Counted from the first letter of the stretch, positions 35,271-44,223 are shown. The stretch is 64,000 bases of DNA from Candidatus Bathyarchaeota archaeon (GCA_003141855.1 PLNS01000015.1:78568-142567); one strand, 5' to 3'. The notes: generated by a model from the letters alone, not told the origin. Program-made: numbers and translations.

Positions 35271-35628
35271 TTTTCCAAGTGCTCCCATGTGACTCTTCAG
35301 CGGATGCTACCTTGGCGCCGCAGTTGTTGCAGAAAACCGCGCCAGAAACATTCTTGGTTCCGCAGCTGGAGCAAACAACCGTTCCCTGCGTAGAGGCGGG
35401 TTTTTGCTGCATGTTCTCCCTTGCTTTCAGGATGGCTTGGTGGGTTTCGTGCGCAGCAATGTTGAAGGCTCGCTCAAGCTCAATTCCCACTTGGTAGAAA
35501 GCGTCTCGCAATTCATCGGCTGGGTAAGCCGCTTTTGAAGCTTTACCTATGGGGGTTTTGGTGCCGCATTTTGGGCAGAAATAAGCGTCATCAGCTATTT
35601 TTTCGCCGCAGTTAGAGCAATAAACCAT
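35257..35628 (-). CDS. Double zinc-ribbon protein
   Basis: 123 aa. Two zinc ribbons: CSNCGEKI...CPKCGTK (residues 4-22) and CSSCGTKN...CNNCGAKV (about 86-106). They are joined by a helical linker (LRDAFYQVGIELERAFNIAAHETHQAILKARENM). Likely a protein-protein adaptor. It overlaps the flavodoxin gene by 14 nt and shares an operon with the YgiT-type gene, suggesting these three work together. Confidence 0.8.
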   Translation of the reverse strand: MVYCSNCGEKIADDAYFCPKCGTKTPIGKASKAAYPADELRDAFYQVGIELERAFNIAAHETHQAILKARENMQQKPASTQGTVVCSSCGTKNVSGAVFCNNCGAKVASAEESHGSTWKNECK

Positions 35629-36058
35629 TTTTTTTCACCAGTAAATATGCATGTACACTGTGAATTTAAGCATTTACAAAAAGCCGCATTATGTTGCTCT
35701 GCCAACCCTCCCCTTGTTTAAAGGGCAAAAGTTCGCTTTTCTACGGTTTTTTCTCTTTATGTGGGTGTGGCGGTTTTAGAATTGCCACAAGACTGCAATT
35801 GGGGGCGGTTGCTTTTTGTGGTTGCAATGTTTTTCAGCGCCTGTTTAGTTGTGGGATATGTGTTCTTCTCCACACGCCCTACATGGCTCCATGTTAAAGG
35901 GGTCAGGATGTGGATGTGAAAGCATGTGTCGACTGCTTTAGAATTCACAAGCCATCAAAGAATAGCAATGAACAGCACAATGCAACCGGGCACTATCATG
36001 GCATGCAACCGCTTCAAACCATATCCCCATTTCTGAACTCTGGAAAGGTACCCTTGCT
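35629..36058. other. Non-coding gap of 430 nt
   Basis: I see no convincing gene. The left end carries a probable minus-strand promoter for the zinc-ribbon gene (GCTTAAATTC near 35662-35671, then GGTGAAA before the ATG). The remainder shows no repeat or RNA fold I recognise. Confidence 0.5.
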
Positions 36059-37498
36059 TTATTTAACCAGTTGCGTAGCTGGAGGTATCCAAGATTTGTC
36101 TATCACCGTCTCCTGTGGCCAGTAAAGGCGCAACGTCAATGAAAAATTGCCGCTTGCAGGCGCCGGCAGCCAATTGGGCATCTTATCCTCTTTAGGTGGA
36201 TTGCGCTGAATGTAGATGTCAATTGAGCCGTCGGGATTCATTATTAGGGGCGGATCACTTAATGAGCCCACGTTGTATCTGTTGATCGGATTGTCGACAA
36301 ACAGGATTTGGTCATTATACATAGAAAGCGACCAGAAACCGTTTACCGGCGGAATCTCGTCCTTATTGAAATGAAGGACATATTGTTTGTCACTAGAAAA
36401 TTTGGTCCCATCGCCGCCTTTTATGGCTGAGGCATAGAAAGCATCGTTAATTAAATTACCTCCCAGCCCCCGATAAGCGACAGTTGCTCTTACTGTGTAG
36501 TCAGTGGTGAAATTAGCGATATTGTAAGTGAATTGCCACCCATTTTTTACGCTTCCCATGCTTGCTTTAGGAATGTCTGCTAGAGCAGCCTGATAACCAT
36601 TTTCAATCGTTGCCCTAACATCACTATCAAGCCCATCAAAATACAACGTATAGTTAGCTCCAGGCTTGATGCCTATCTTTGTTATTTCAGACAGTAATGG
36701 TGCATCCGCCGCATACGGAGGATTATCAACCATCAACTGGCAGACATAATTGAAGTAGCTGGCCGCATCAAGAGCCAACGTCTGGTTCAGTGGAGGGACC
36801 TTGGTATTAACATTAGGATCGACCGGAACATCATTCGGTGGCACATAATCCGTGCCCCAGGCAGAAAGCGGTGTCAGCTTAACTTGATTTTGAAGCTCCC
36901 AGACGTTTTTGTAATCTGAAGAACCATTACAAGCTATGCGACCCACGATCCAGACCCAGCGGGTCGAAGAATTCATCCGTATGATACCTTCAGGCAAGGC
37001 ACCATCCCAGTTCAGGCCAGTGATAGCATAATTACCGGGTCCTGTGCCCGTCGTCCGCGAGCCAGGCGAGGCAAAACAATCGGTCCAGTAATTAAACATG
37101 GGCATCAAGTAGTAGCGGCCATGAGTATCCGGCAAGGACAGGATTATAGGTTCTTTTTCAGTGTCAACCCAAGCTACTGAATAAAGCGTATCTGCATTAG
37201 GATTCACCACATTAGTAAATGACGCGTTTGGAAACATTCTTTTATTTCCAAATTGGTTGACTGGCGCTCCATTACTATTAGGGGCCGGGACCGCAGTAAG
37301 AACCTGTCGGGTAAAGTCCATTATGACCAGCGGGAATCCATATACAGTAGCATCATAAGCGATCTGCCGATTATCCTGTACCTCAACGGATTGCCGAGTT
37401 GGAACAATATTGGGACCATAAACCACAATCATGGTAACCGCTATGATAAGTAGTACAATTAGAACCAGAAATTTCTTCAAATTTTTGGTAATGTGCAA
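36059..37498 (-). CDS. DUF1254/DUF1214-domain membrane-anchored protein
   Basis: 479 aa. An N-terminal hydrophobic segment (FLVLIVLLIIAVTMIVVYG) anchors or exports it. The DUF1254 part (about 45-190) has AYDATVYGFPLVIMDF and NADTLYSVAWVDTEKEPIILSLPDTHGRYYLMPMF; the DUF1214 part (about 350-475) includes GFWSLSMYNDQIL and IQRNPPKEDKMPNWLPAPASGNFSLTLRLYWP. The family is mostly bacterial and its reaction is not known. Here it is a single gene outside the cytoplasm, and transfer from bacteria is plausible. Confidence 0.85.
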   Translation of the reverse strand: MHITKNLKKFLVLIVLLIIAVTMIVVYGPNIVPTRQSVEVQDNRQIAYDATVYGFPLVIMDFTRQVLTAVPAPNSNGAPVNQFGNKRMFPNASFTNVVNPNADTLYSVAWVDTEKEPIILSLPDTHGRYYLMPMFNYWTDCFASPGSRTTGTGPGNYAITGLNWDGALPEGIIRMNSSTRWVWIVGRIACNGSSDYKNVWELQNQVKLTPLSAWGTDYVPPNDVPVDPNVNTKVPPLNQTLALDAASYFNYVCQLMVDNPPYAADAPLLSEITKIGIKPGANYTLYFDGLDSDVRATIENGYQAALADIPKASMGSVKNGWQFTYNIANFTTDYTVRATVAYRGLGGNLINDAFYASAIKGGDGTKFSSDKQYVLHFNKDEIPPVNGFWSLSMYNDQILFVDNPINRYNVGSLSDPPLIMNPDGSIDIYIQRNPPKEDKMPNWLPAPASGNFSLTLRLYWPQETVIDKSWIPPATQLVK

Positions 37499-37659
37499 AA
37501 CTATTCCTCGCGCACCAATTTAGTTTTTGCAAATACTTGCTTATAACATTTTAGTAAAATCACTCTTTTTTATTTCTACATGCATCAATATCCAACTTCA
37601 TTATTTGGTTCAGTTGAGGAAACGGTTGATATCGAATGATTTTCAAGCCAATAAGCGAC

Positions 37660-37691
37660 GGCGAAAAAAATAAAAAACGAAAAAAGGGTTT
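37660..37691 (-). terminator. T-rich terminator-like tract after the GGR gene
   Basis: Read on the minus strand, the sequence just after the stop codon has runs of T (AAAAACCCTTTTTTCG then TTTTTTATTTTTTT). This is the usual signature of archaeal termination. Confidence 0.45.
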
Positions 37692-39050
37692 TTAGAGGAG
37701 TTTTTGTCTGCCTTCCTCTATCAGCTTTACCGTCTGGTCACGCCATGCGTCGAAGCCGATTGGCGTTGTGGGGTATGTGTTGTAGTGTGCTCTCAGACCT
37801 TTCATCATTGTAACCGTCAGGCGCAGTCTGTTGAGGAAGCCAACTCTGCGTAAGCCTCTGAAGACGCGTTTTGCGGTTTCGGTGATGTTTAGGTGGAAGT
37901 CGTCGCCCATGCCTGCTTTTAGCACGTCGTCTTCGGTCATAAGTTTCTCGTTCATGCCATAGTTGAGGTCTTCGTCGCTGCAGGATAAGAGGAACATTTT
38001 GAAGATGTCGAGGCTGCCTTGTTTTTTGCCGTAGGTGTCGATGTATTTTTTGTTGTAGCCCCAGAGTGCTTCTTTTGTGGGTTCGCCTTTGCTTAGTGCT
38101 TCAACGATTTGTTGTCCCGCAAAATAGCCACTTAGCATTGAGGGTCCGATGCCGCCGCCGTGAATCGGGTTAACCAACGAAGCAGCGTCGCCGACCAACA
38201 TGACACCGTTTGAAACCATGTTGTCTAAGGGTCTACGGACTGGATCAAACCATGAGCCAGCAGTCAAAACCAAGGAACCATCAAAGATTGGTTTCTTAAA
38301 GGCTGTCTCGTAGAGTTGCTGTTTGGGGTTAGGATAGTTTTTGCGCATGCAGATGCCTAAGCCGACGTTTACGCGTGCGCCGCCTTTAGGGAAAATCCAT
38401 ATGTAACCGCCCGGTGAGGCTGTTTGATTAAGGTAGATCTCGCAGAAGCGGGTGTTTTCTGTTTCCTGTTTTAGTTGGCGGATTTCTCGGTAACATGCTT
38501 CAACATCTTGGTTTGCTATGTCGCGGTCTATGCCCATCTCGGGTGGTAGCTGTTTACGTACCATGCCGAAGTAGCCGCTGGCGTCAACCACAACTTTGCT
38601 GCGCATCTCGGTGACTTTGCCTGTGGCCATGTTTTTGGCTGTTATGCCTACGACTGCGTCTTTCTCGATGATAGGTGAGCGGAAGTTCATGTTGTCCTGG
38701 AGAACTGCGCCTTTGTCGGTGGCTTTTTTGAGGAGCCATTGCCCAAACAACCGCCTATTCAACAAGAAGCCGATGAAGTCTTTGTCTGCGATGGTGAAGA
38801 CTGTGTTTTCGTCTGGCGAATAAATTTTTATGCCGTCGATTTTAGCTTCTAACTCGCCGCCCGTGGGCTTCTCGAGCCCCAGAAACTTTAGGTGGTGCTC
38901 TCCGAGGGCGTCGCCGCAGATTTTTTCTCCGATTTCTTCGCGTTTTTTCTTTTCTACTAAGCATACTTTTAATCCTGATTCAGCTATGGTTTTTGCTGCT
39001 AAGCAGCCTGCTGTTCCTGCGCCAACGACTATGGCGTCATATTTTTCCAA
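37692..39050 (-). CDS. Geranylgeranyl reductase family protein
   Basis: 452 aa. N-terminal FAD-binding motif VVGAGTAGCLAAKTIAESG (7-25) with VCLVEKK as the end of the second strand, and a C-terminal family signature GDAASLVNPIHGGGIGPSMLSG (about 293-314). It belongs to the archaeal GGR/digeranylgeranylglycerophospholipid reductase group, which hydrogenates the isoprenoid chains of membrane lipids. A cysteine-containing EEIGEKICGDAL matches the family. TTG start with GGAGG 10 nt upstream. Divergent from an HxlR-type regulator across a palindrome. Confidence 0.9.
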   Translation of the reverse strand: MEKYDAIVVGAGTAGCLAAKTIAESGLKVCLVEKKKREEIGEKICGDALGEHHLKFLGLEKPTGGELEAKIDGIKIYSPDENTVFTIADKDFIGFLLNRRLFGQWLLKKATDKGAVLQDNMNFRSPIIEKDAVVGITAKNMATGKVTEMRSKVVVDASGYFGMVRKQLPPEMGIDRDIANQDVEACYREIRQLKQETENTRFCEIYLNQTASPGGYIWIFPKGGARVNVGLGICMRKNYPNPKQQLYETAFKKPIFDGSLVLTAGSWFDPVRRPLDNMVSNGVMLVGDAASLVNPIHGGGIGPSMLSGYFAGQQIVEALSKGEPTKEALWGYNKKYIDTYGKKQGSLDIFKMFLLSCSDEDLNYGMNEKLMTEDDVLKAGMGDDFHLNITETAKRVFRGLRRVGFLNRLRLTVTMMKGLRAHYNTYPTTPIGFDAWRDQTVKLIEEGRQKLL

Positions 39051-39081
39051 GACCTGTTTTCCTCCAAGTTAACTTTACTTT

Positions 39082-39099
39082 GTATACCTTGTTGTATAT
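39082..39099. promoter_or_regulatory. Palindromic operator candidate between GGR and HxlR genes
   Basis: GTATAC (39082-39087), 6 nt, GTATAT (39094-39099): an inverted repeat with TATAC/GTATA half-sites, in the 100-nt region shared by two divergent genes, one of which encodes a DNA-binding protein. Confidence 0.45.
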
Positions 39100-39150
39100 G
39101 TAAAGCTTAATAAATTATGAAGTGAGCAAAACCACACCAGTGTAAATCGC

Positions 39151-39579
39151 ATGAGTGCCCCCTTAACTTTGAGTGCAGAATTTCGCAAACTCGTAGAAGC
39201 CCGCATGAACCAAGTCCTAAAAGGCATAGAAGTTACCTTCAACGAAATCATAGAAAAACAAAATATCACACCCAATGAACTCAAAGATGAATTGGAAAGC
39301 CTCGAGGCAAGCTTCAACTTCCTGTTCCAGAAATGGAGCCTCGAAATCCTCTATACACTGATGCTTAAAGACGCCATCGGTTTTGGCGGCATCAAAAAAA
39401 TCTTAACCGTTAACTCACGAACGCTCTCCGACAAGCTCAAGATGCTTCAGAAACACGGCTACATAACCAGAAACATCACGGCTGGACCGCCACTGCGAGT
39501 GGAGTACGCTCTAACTGCTAAGGGAAAAAACACCGTACTGCTGGCATTGCCCTTGCTGTACTATTCCAGTTCAGCCTAA
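39151..39579 (+). CDS. HxlR-like winged-helix transcriptional regulator
   Basis: 142 aa. An N-terminal helical segment (FRKLVEARMNQVLKGIEVTFNEII) is followed by a winged helix of the HxlR/MarR-like type: FQKWSLEILYTLMLKDAIGFGGIKKILTVNSRTLSDKLKMLQKHGYITRN (about 53-103) and a wing ending PPLRVEYALTAKGKN. It is divergent from the GGR gene. It probably represses itself and/or GGR by binding the palindrome at 39082-39099. Confidence 0.85.
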   Translation: MSAPLTLSAEFRKLVEARMNQVLKGIEVTFNEIIEKQNITPNELKDELESLEASFNFLFQKWSLEILYTLMLKDAIGFGGIKKILTVNSRTLSDKLKMLQKHGYITRNITAGPPLRVEYALTAKGKNTVLLALPLLYYSSSA

Positions 39580-39580
39580 C

Positions 39581-40090
39581 CTAAGGTTTCGGCAGGTTTC
39601 TCCTGAACATTTGAGGAAGACTCGTTGACTCTTTCACAGTCTCAAAAACCATGCATGTTAGCGTCTTCTCCAACCCCTTAATCAACCGCAACTTATCCAC
39701 GACAAACTTGCCGACTGATTCCACATTTTCCGCTCGCAGTTTCACGAGCAAGTCCCAGTCGCCTGTGATTATGTGGACTTCTTGGACTTCTGGGAAACGT
39801 GCGATTTCTTCTGCTACTTGTCTTTGGGAAATTGGTGTTTCGTCTTCGTTTTTTGCTCTGTAAGAAACTGAGGCTAAGATGAAGGCGGCTGTGCCGAGGT
39901 TTAGTTTTTCTGCTGAGAGGATGGCTCGGTACTGTTTTATGATGCCCATTTCTTCCATGCGTTTGGTTTTGGCGAAGACTGTTGTGATGGGGGTGTTGAT
40001 TTTTTTGGCTATTTGGTTGGCGGTGAGTTTGCTGTTCTCTTGGATGAGTGTTAGGATGGCGAGGTCTTTTTCGTCTAGTTTAACGCTCAT
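39581..40090 (-). CDS. Lrp/AsnC-family transcriptional regulator
   Basis: 169 aa. The DNA-binding part is LDEKDLAILTLIQENSKLTANQIAKKINTPITTVFAKTKRMEEMGIIKQYRAIL (about 4-60). The RAM ligand domain (about 68-155) has FILASVSYRAK and VQEVHIITGDWDLLVKLRAENVESVGKFVVDKLR. Convergent with the HxlR gene (1 nt apart) and upstream of the asparagine-synthetase-like gene on the other side. A perfect 13-nt palindrome just before its ATG is likely its own operator. Confidence 0.92.
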   Translation of the reverse strand: MSVKLDEKDLAILTLIQENSKLTANQIAKKINTPITTVFAKTKRMEEMGIIKQYRAILSAEKLNLGTAAFILASVSYRAKNEDETPISQRQVAEEIARFPEVQEVHIITGDWDLLVKLRAENVESVGKFVVDKLRLIKGLEKTLTCMVFETVKESTSLPQMFRRNLPKP

Positions 40091-40091
40091 A

Positions 40092-40104
40092 TGTAATTAT
40101 TACA
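40092..40104. promoter_or_regulatory. Palindromic operator at the Lrp start
   Basis: TGTAATTATTACA is a perfect 13-nt palindrome one base upstream of the lrp ATG. It lies downstream of a TATA-like CTTTTATAC (about 40115-40125, minus strand), i.e. at the predicted transcription start, a position suited to autorepression. Confidence 0.5.
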
Positions 40105-40215
40105 GGTTTCAAGTATAAAAGCTTGTATTAATTGTAAATTATCCATGTTTTATTGTAGAAAATTTATTACCTGCCCTGCACAGTGTACACAAAAACAAAT
40201 TCACAGTGACCTAAG

Positions 40216-41181
40216 TTGCCAAAACAAGAATTAATCGAAATCCCCAAACCGTTAGACCAACTGACGGCAACAGAAATAGAAAGAAAAGCCTGCATAGGCA
40301 AAATCATGACTTACACCCTGAAAAGCCTCTCAACCACTTTTGTAAACAAAGGCTTCCAATGGCTATTGCCCGTGGCATTAAGCCAAAGCACCGACCCGCT
40401 CTGGCCAGACCCAGGCGCATCCATAGAAAAAAGAATCGAAATAGACATCTACGGCAAACCAGTACGCACCACAGCCAGCATGATCATCCACAAACTCGTC
40501 GCCGCCTCAACCGCCTACCCCAAACTATTCATACTCTCACCCAACATCCGCATCGAAAAAGCCGAACGCGCCAAAACAGGCAAACACGTCTACGAATTCA
40601 CACAACTCGACTTTGAAGTCCGAGATGCTACCTCAAAAGACGTTTTCGCCCTCGTTGAAGAAGCCATAAGCACTTTAGTCAAGGACTTAAAACGTGAAAT
40701 GAAGAGCGAATTAACTACTCTGTGCCGCTGCGACACCCTAAAGGCGCCCAAGACGCCCTTCAAAACCTACGACCGCGTAGACCTTGAAGCCAAATACGGC
40801 GCAGACTGGGAAGCCGGCATATCCCAAGAAACAACCGAACCCATCTGGGTAACCAACATTCCAAGAGAATTCTACGATTTTGAAGATTTCAAGACGGGCA
40901 AATGGGACAACTATGACTTGTTCCTGCCCCAATTCGGCGAGGTACTTTCAGGCGCCAAACGCGAGTTTGAATACGCTAAAATCCTAAAGAAGATTGAGCG
41001 CGACCAAGTTAAGAAAGAAAACTATGCCTTAATCTTGAAAATGGCGAAGGAAGGCAGACTCAAACCCACCGCTGGCGGAGGCATAGGCATGGAACGCTTA
41101 GTCGGCTGGATTGCAGGCGTCAAACACATCGCTGAAACTCAACCGTTCCCACGTGTACCTGGAACAGTAAACGAACTCTAA
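40216..41181 (+). CDS. Archaeal asparagine synthetase (AsnRS-like, class II aaRS paralog)
   Basis: 321 aa. It has a class II aminoacyl-tRNA synthetase core related to AspRS/AsnRS but no anticodon-binding domain: motif 2 region YEFTQLDFEVRDA and motif 3 region GGGIGMERLVGWIAGVKH near the C terminus. Such stand-alone proteins in archaea were shown to act as ammonia-dependent asparagine synthetases (AS-AR). TTG start; no clear Shine-Dalgarno, so probably leaderless. The downstream PEPCK gene is 5 nt away. Confidence 0.85.
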   Translation: MPKQELIEIPKPLDQLTATEIERKACIGKIMTYTLKSLSTTFVNKGFQWLLPVALSQSTDPLWPDPGASIEKRIEIDIYGKPVRTTASMIIHKLVAASTAYPKLFILSPNIRIEKAERAKTGKHVYEFTQLDFEVRDATSKDVFALVEEAISTLVKDLKREMKSELTTLCRCDTLKAPKTPFKTYDRVDLEAKYGADWEAGISQETTEPIWVTNIPREFYDFEDFKTGKWDNYDLFLPQFGEVLSGAKREFEYAKILKKIERDQVKKENYALILKMAKEGRLKPTAGGGIGMERLVGWIAGVKHIAETQPFPRVPGTVNEL

Positions 41182-41186
41182 AGGAA

Positions 41187-43091
41187 ATGATGAAAATGAA
41201 CCCATACCTTGAAGCATTACAATCTAAACTTAGCCCCCGAGACTTCCAAAAACTAAGCGCCATCGACAACCCCAACGTCCACGAGTTTATCGCTAAAGAA
41301 AGCGACCTCTGCCACGCCGAAAAAATCTTCATCTGCAGCGACTCAGCTGAAGACATCGCTTATGTGCGAAAACAAGCAGTTGCGATTGGAGAAGAACAAG
41401 CAATCTTAACTCTTTCAGGGCATACCGTTCACTTTGACGGCGAAAATGACCAGGGAAGAGACCGCCAAAACACCAAATACCTTGTTCCCAAAGGCGTTGT
41501 CCTTAGTAAAGCGCTTAACCAGATGGATCGCCAAGAAGGCTTAACAGAGGTTAGAGGACTACTCAGAGATTCAATGGTGGGCAAAACGATGATTGTCCGC
41601 TTTGTCTCGTTGGGACCCGCTGACTCGGTCTTTACGATTCTTGGTTTACAATGCACTGATTCATGGTATGTAGCGCACTCGGAAGATTTGCTTTATCGTT
41701 CTGGCTATGAACAATTCGTTAAGGCTGGACCAAAAAGCGATTTCCTACGCGTTCTGCATTCAGCAGGAAAACTAAACGAGGATATGGTCAGCGTAGATTA
41801 CGATAAAAAACGCATCTACATCGACCACATGGACAACACCATCTACAGCGTCAACACCCAGTACGCAGGCAACTCGGTGGGCTTCAAAAAACTCGCCTTC
41901 CGCTTGGCAATCAGAAAAGCCAGCAGTGAAGGTTGGCTAGCCGAACACATGCTGCTCATGGGCGTCTTTGGTCCAAACGGACGCAAAACCTACTTTGCAG
42001 GCGCTTTCCCAAGTGCATGTGGCAAAACCTCAACAGCTATGCTTTCAGGCGAAACAATCCTTGGCGACGACATAGCTTACATCCGAGACATCGACTCCGC
42101 CGCCCGCGCAGTGAACGTTGAATCAGGCATCTTCGGCATCATACAAGACGTAAACCCCAAAGACGACGCTCTAATCCACAAAGTGCTGACTAACCCGGGC
42201 GAAATCATATTCTCCAACATTCTGGTTAAAGATGGCAAACCATACTGGCTTGGCATGGGACAAGAACTGCCTAAAGAAGGCTTAAACTACACTGGCACAT
42301 GGTATGAAGGCAAAAAAGACGAAAACGGCAACGACATTCCAGTCGCCCACAAAAACGCGCGTTACGCAGTAGCACTAAAAGCGCTAGAAAACGTTGACCC
42401 TGAGTTGGATAATCCTATTGGTGTTGAATTAGGTGGCATAATGTACGGCGGACGTGACGTTAAGGCTTACGTGCCTGTTCAGCAAAGCTTCAGCTGGGAC
42501 CACGGCATAGTCGCTTACGGCGCCTCACTTGAAACCGAAACTACTTTCGCAACCATCGGCAAAGAAGGAGTTCCAGAAATTAACATGATGAGCATCCAAG
42601 ACTTCATCTCAATTCCCATGGGCAAAAACGTTCACAACAACTTAAACTTCGGACGAAAACTCAAAAAGCAACCCATAGTCTTCGGCGTCAACTATTTCCT
42701 CAAAGAAGTAGGCAACGGCAAATACCTCAACAGTCCACAGGACAAGCATGTTTGGATAAAATGGATGGAACTACGAGTCCACAACGAAGCCAGCGCCCTA
42801 AAAACACCAACCGGATACATACCAAAATACGAAGACCTCCGCAAACTGTTCAAGCAAGTGCTCGGCAAAAACTACGCTAAAGAAGACTACAACAAGCAAT
42901 TCACCATACGCGTCCCAGAAAACCTAGCAAAGATCGAGCGGGTCTCGCGTTTCTACCAAGAAAACGTTACTGATACGCCGCTGGAAATGTTCGGTATCCT
43001 CTACATGCAGCGCGAACGCTTGCTCCAAGCCAGAGAGAAGTATGGCGACTATATTTCGCCCGAAAACTTTGAAAAAGAAGCAGAGGCGTAA
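41187..43091 (+). CDS. pckG: Phosphoenolpyruvate carboxykinase (GTP)
   Basis: 634 aa, full length for the GTP-dependent enzyme. P-loop region FAGAFPSACGKTSTAML (about 268-284) and the GTP-type signatures ILGDDIAYIRDID and WDHGIVAYGASLETETTFA are visible. It interconverts oxaloacetate and PEP, linking C4 metabolism to gluconeogenesis or CO2 fixation. ATG at 41187 with AAGGA upstream. In an operon with the asparagine synthetase-like gene, a pairing that suggests oxaloacetate/aspartate traffic. Confidence 0.96.
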   Translation: MMKMNPYLEALQSKLSPRDFQKLSAIDNPNVHEFIAKESDLCHAEKIFICSDSAEDIAYVRKQAVAIGEEQAILTLSGHTVHFDGENDQGRDRQNTKYLVPKGVVLSKALNQMDRQEGLTEVRGLLRDSMVGKTMIVRFVSLGPADSVFTILGLQCTDSWYVAHSEDLLYRSGYEQFVKAGPKSDFLRVLHSAGKLNEDMVSVDYDKKRIYIDHMDNTIYSVNTQYAGNSVGFKKLAFRLAIRKASSEGWLAEHMLLMGVFGPNGRKTYFAGAFPSACGKTSTAMLSGETILGDDIAYIRDIDSAARAVNVESGIFGIIQDVNPKDDALIHKVLTNPGEIIFSNILVKDGKPYWLGMGQELPKEGLNYTGTWYEGKKDENGNDIPVAHKNARYAVALKALENVDPELDNPIGVELGGIMYGGRDVKAYVPVQQSFSWDHGIVAYGASLETETTFATIGKEGVPEINMMSIQDFISIPMGKNVHNNLNFGRKLKKQPIVFGVNYFLKEVGNGKYLNSPQDKHVWIKWMELRVHNEASALKTPTGYIPKYEDLRKLFKQVLGKNYAKEDYNKQFTIRVPENLAKIERVSRFYQENVTDTPLEMFGILYMQRERLLQAREKYGDYISPENFEKEAEA

Positions 43092-43233
43092 ACGAAAGTG
43101 GCGAACAAATCAATAATTTATCCCTTTTTTTGCGTCAAACTTTTAAATGAATCATGCATACTGAATAGAAATTCATAATCGTTAATTAATAAAAACGGTC
43201 AATGAAAATTTAAAGAAAAAGAAGTGAAGGAAT

Positions 43234-43482
43234 ATGATGATGAAAAAGCTGGACAAAAAAGCTTCGGCATACAAGATAGACTTGGCTAGTGTTGAAGGTG
43301 ACGGTTCGTTCCAATGTCCCAAATGCGGAAAGTCAATATCGCCTGATGACGAATCGGAAGAGAACTACCAAATCTTAGATACCAAAGTCGTCAATGACGA
43401 ACTTGCTGAGTTAGTTATCAGCTGCGCCAAATGCGGAAGCACCATAAAGCTTACTGGTTTCCAACAAAGCCCTGATGCTTAA
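43234..43482 (+). CDS. Small zinc-ribbon protein
   Basis: 82 aa. One zinc ribbon: CPKCGKSI...CAKCGSTI (about 28-31 and 69-72), with an acidic loop (SPDDESEENYQILDTKVVNDE) between the knuckles. GAAGGAAT precedes the ATG; two further ATG codons follow at once. Function unknown; it could bind nucleic acid or act as an adaptor. Confidence 0.72.
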   Translation: MMMKKLDKKASAYKIDLASVEGDGSFQCPKCGKSISPDDESEENYQILDTKVVNDELAELVISCAKCGSTIKLTGFQQSPDA

Positions 43483-43602
43483 CACTCATTTTCAAAGTTT
43501 TAGCTAAAACTTTTCATTTACAGATGTCAGCTTAGGCGTAAATAGGGAAAGACAAAGGCAAATACTTTATTTCATCTAGGCGTATTTTGCATCTTGATTT
43601 GT

Positions 43603-44223
43603 ATGCTCATTGAAACCTTCGCTGTTGGCGGGTTATCAACCAACTGTTACATTGCAAGTTCCAAAGATAAAGAAGCAATCCTAATCGATCCAGGACTGGA
43701 TTTTTCTTCTGAAGCCAAACCCATCTTCGAGTACATAACCGCTGGCAAGTTAAAGGTAAGGTTTATCGTGAACACGCATGGGCACGACGACCACGTCAAG
43801 GGAAACGCACTTTTCCAGCAAAAACTCAATGTTCCCATCTGTATCCACTCGCTTGACGCCCATTTCATCGAAGGCGCAGAAAAAGGCAAGTTTCCCGCTA
43901 ACGTTATGTTGGAAGATGGCGGCTTAGTCAAATTTGGCAGTGAAACCCTCAAAGTTATGCATACACCCGGACACACGCCTGGCAGCATATGCCTGGTTGG
44001 AGAAAAACTCGTTTTCACAGGCGACACGCTGTTTGCTGGCGGAATCGGCAGAACCGATTTTCCAGGCGGCTCAATGAGCGATATGCGGGTTTCTTTGCAA
44101 AAACTTGTGCGTTTGCCTGATTACTTGCTGGTGTATCCTGGTCACGGCGAGACTTCGATGATTCGTGAAGAAAAGAGAATGAACCCTTTTTTAAACAATA
44201 GAAGTCAAAATATGCTGTTTTAA
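43603..44223 (+). CDS. Metallo-beta-lactamase-fold hydrolase (glyoxalase II-like)
   Basis: 206 aa. The metal motif is THGHDDH (about residue 57), with later ligands H in MHTPGHTPGS, D in FTGDTLF and H in VYPGHGE. This matches glyoxalase II-like and related thioesterases. The substrate is likely a thioester. I use the ATG at 43603; a TTG three codons upstream is possible. It overlaps the end of the convergent htpX gene by 4 nt. Confidence 0.9.
   Translation: MLIETFAVGGLSTNCYIASSKDKEAILIDPGLDFSSEAKPIFEYITAGKLKVRFIVNTHGHDDHVKGNALFQQKLNVPICIHSLDAHFIEGAEKGKFPANVMLEDGGLVKFGSETLKVMHTPGHTPGSICLVGEKLVFTGDTLFAGGIGRTDFPGGSMSDMRVSLQKLVRLPDYLLVYPGHGETSMIREEKRMNPFLNNRSQNMLF

Noticed and set aside
35691-35897. 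68-codon frame in the 35.6-36.1 kb gap
   Set aside because: It is Cys- and Phe-rich with no structure, motif or ribosome-binding site.
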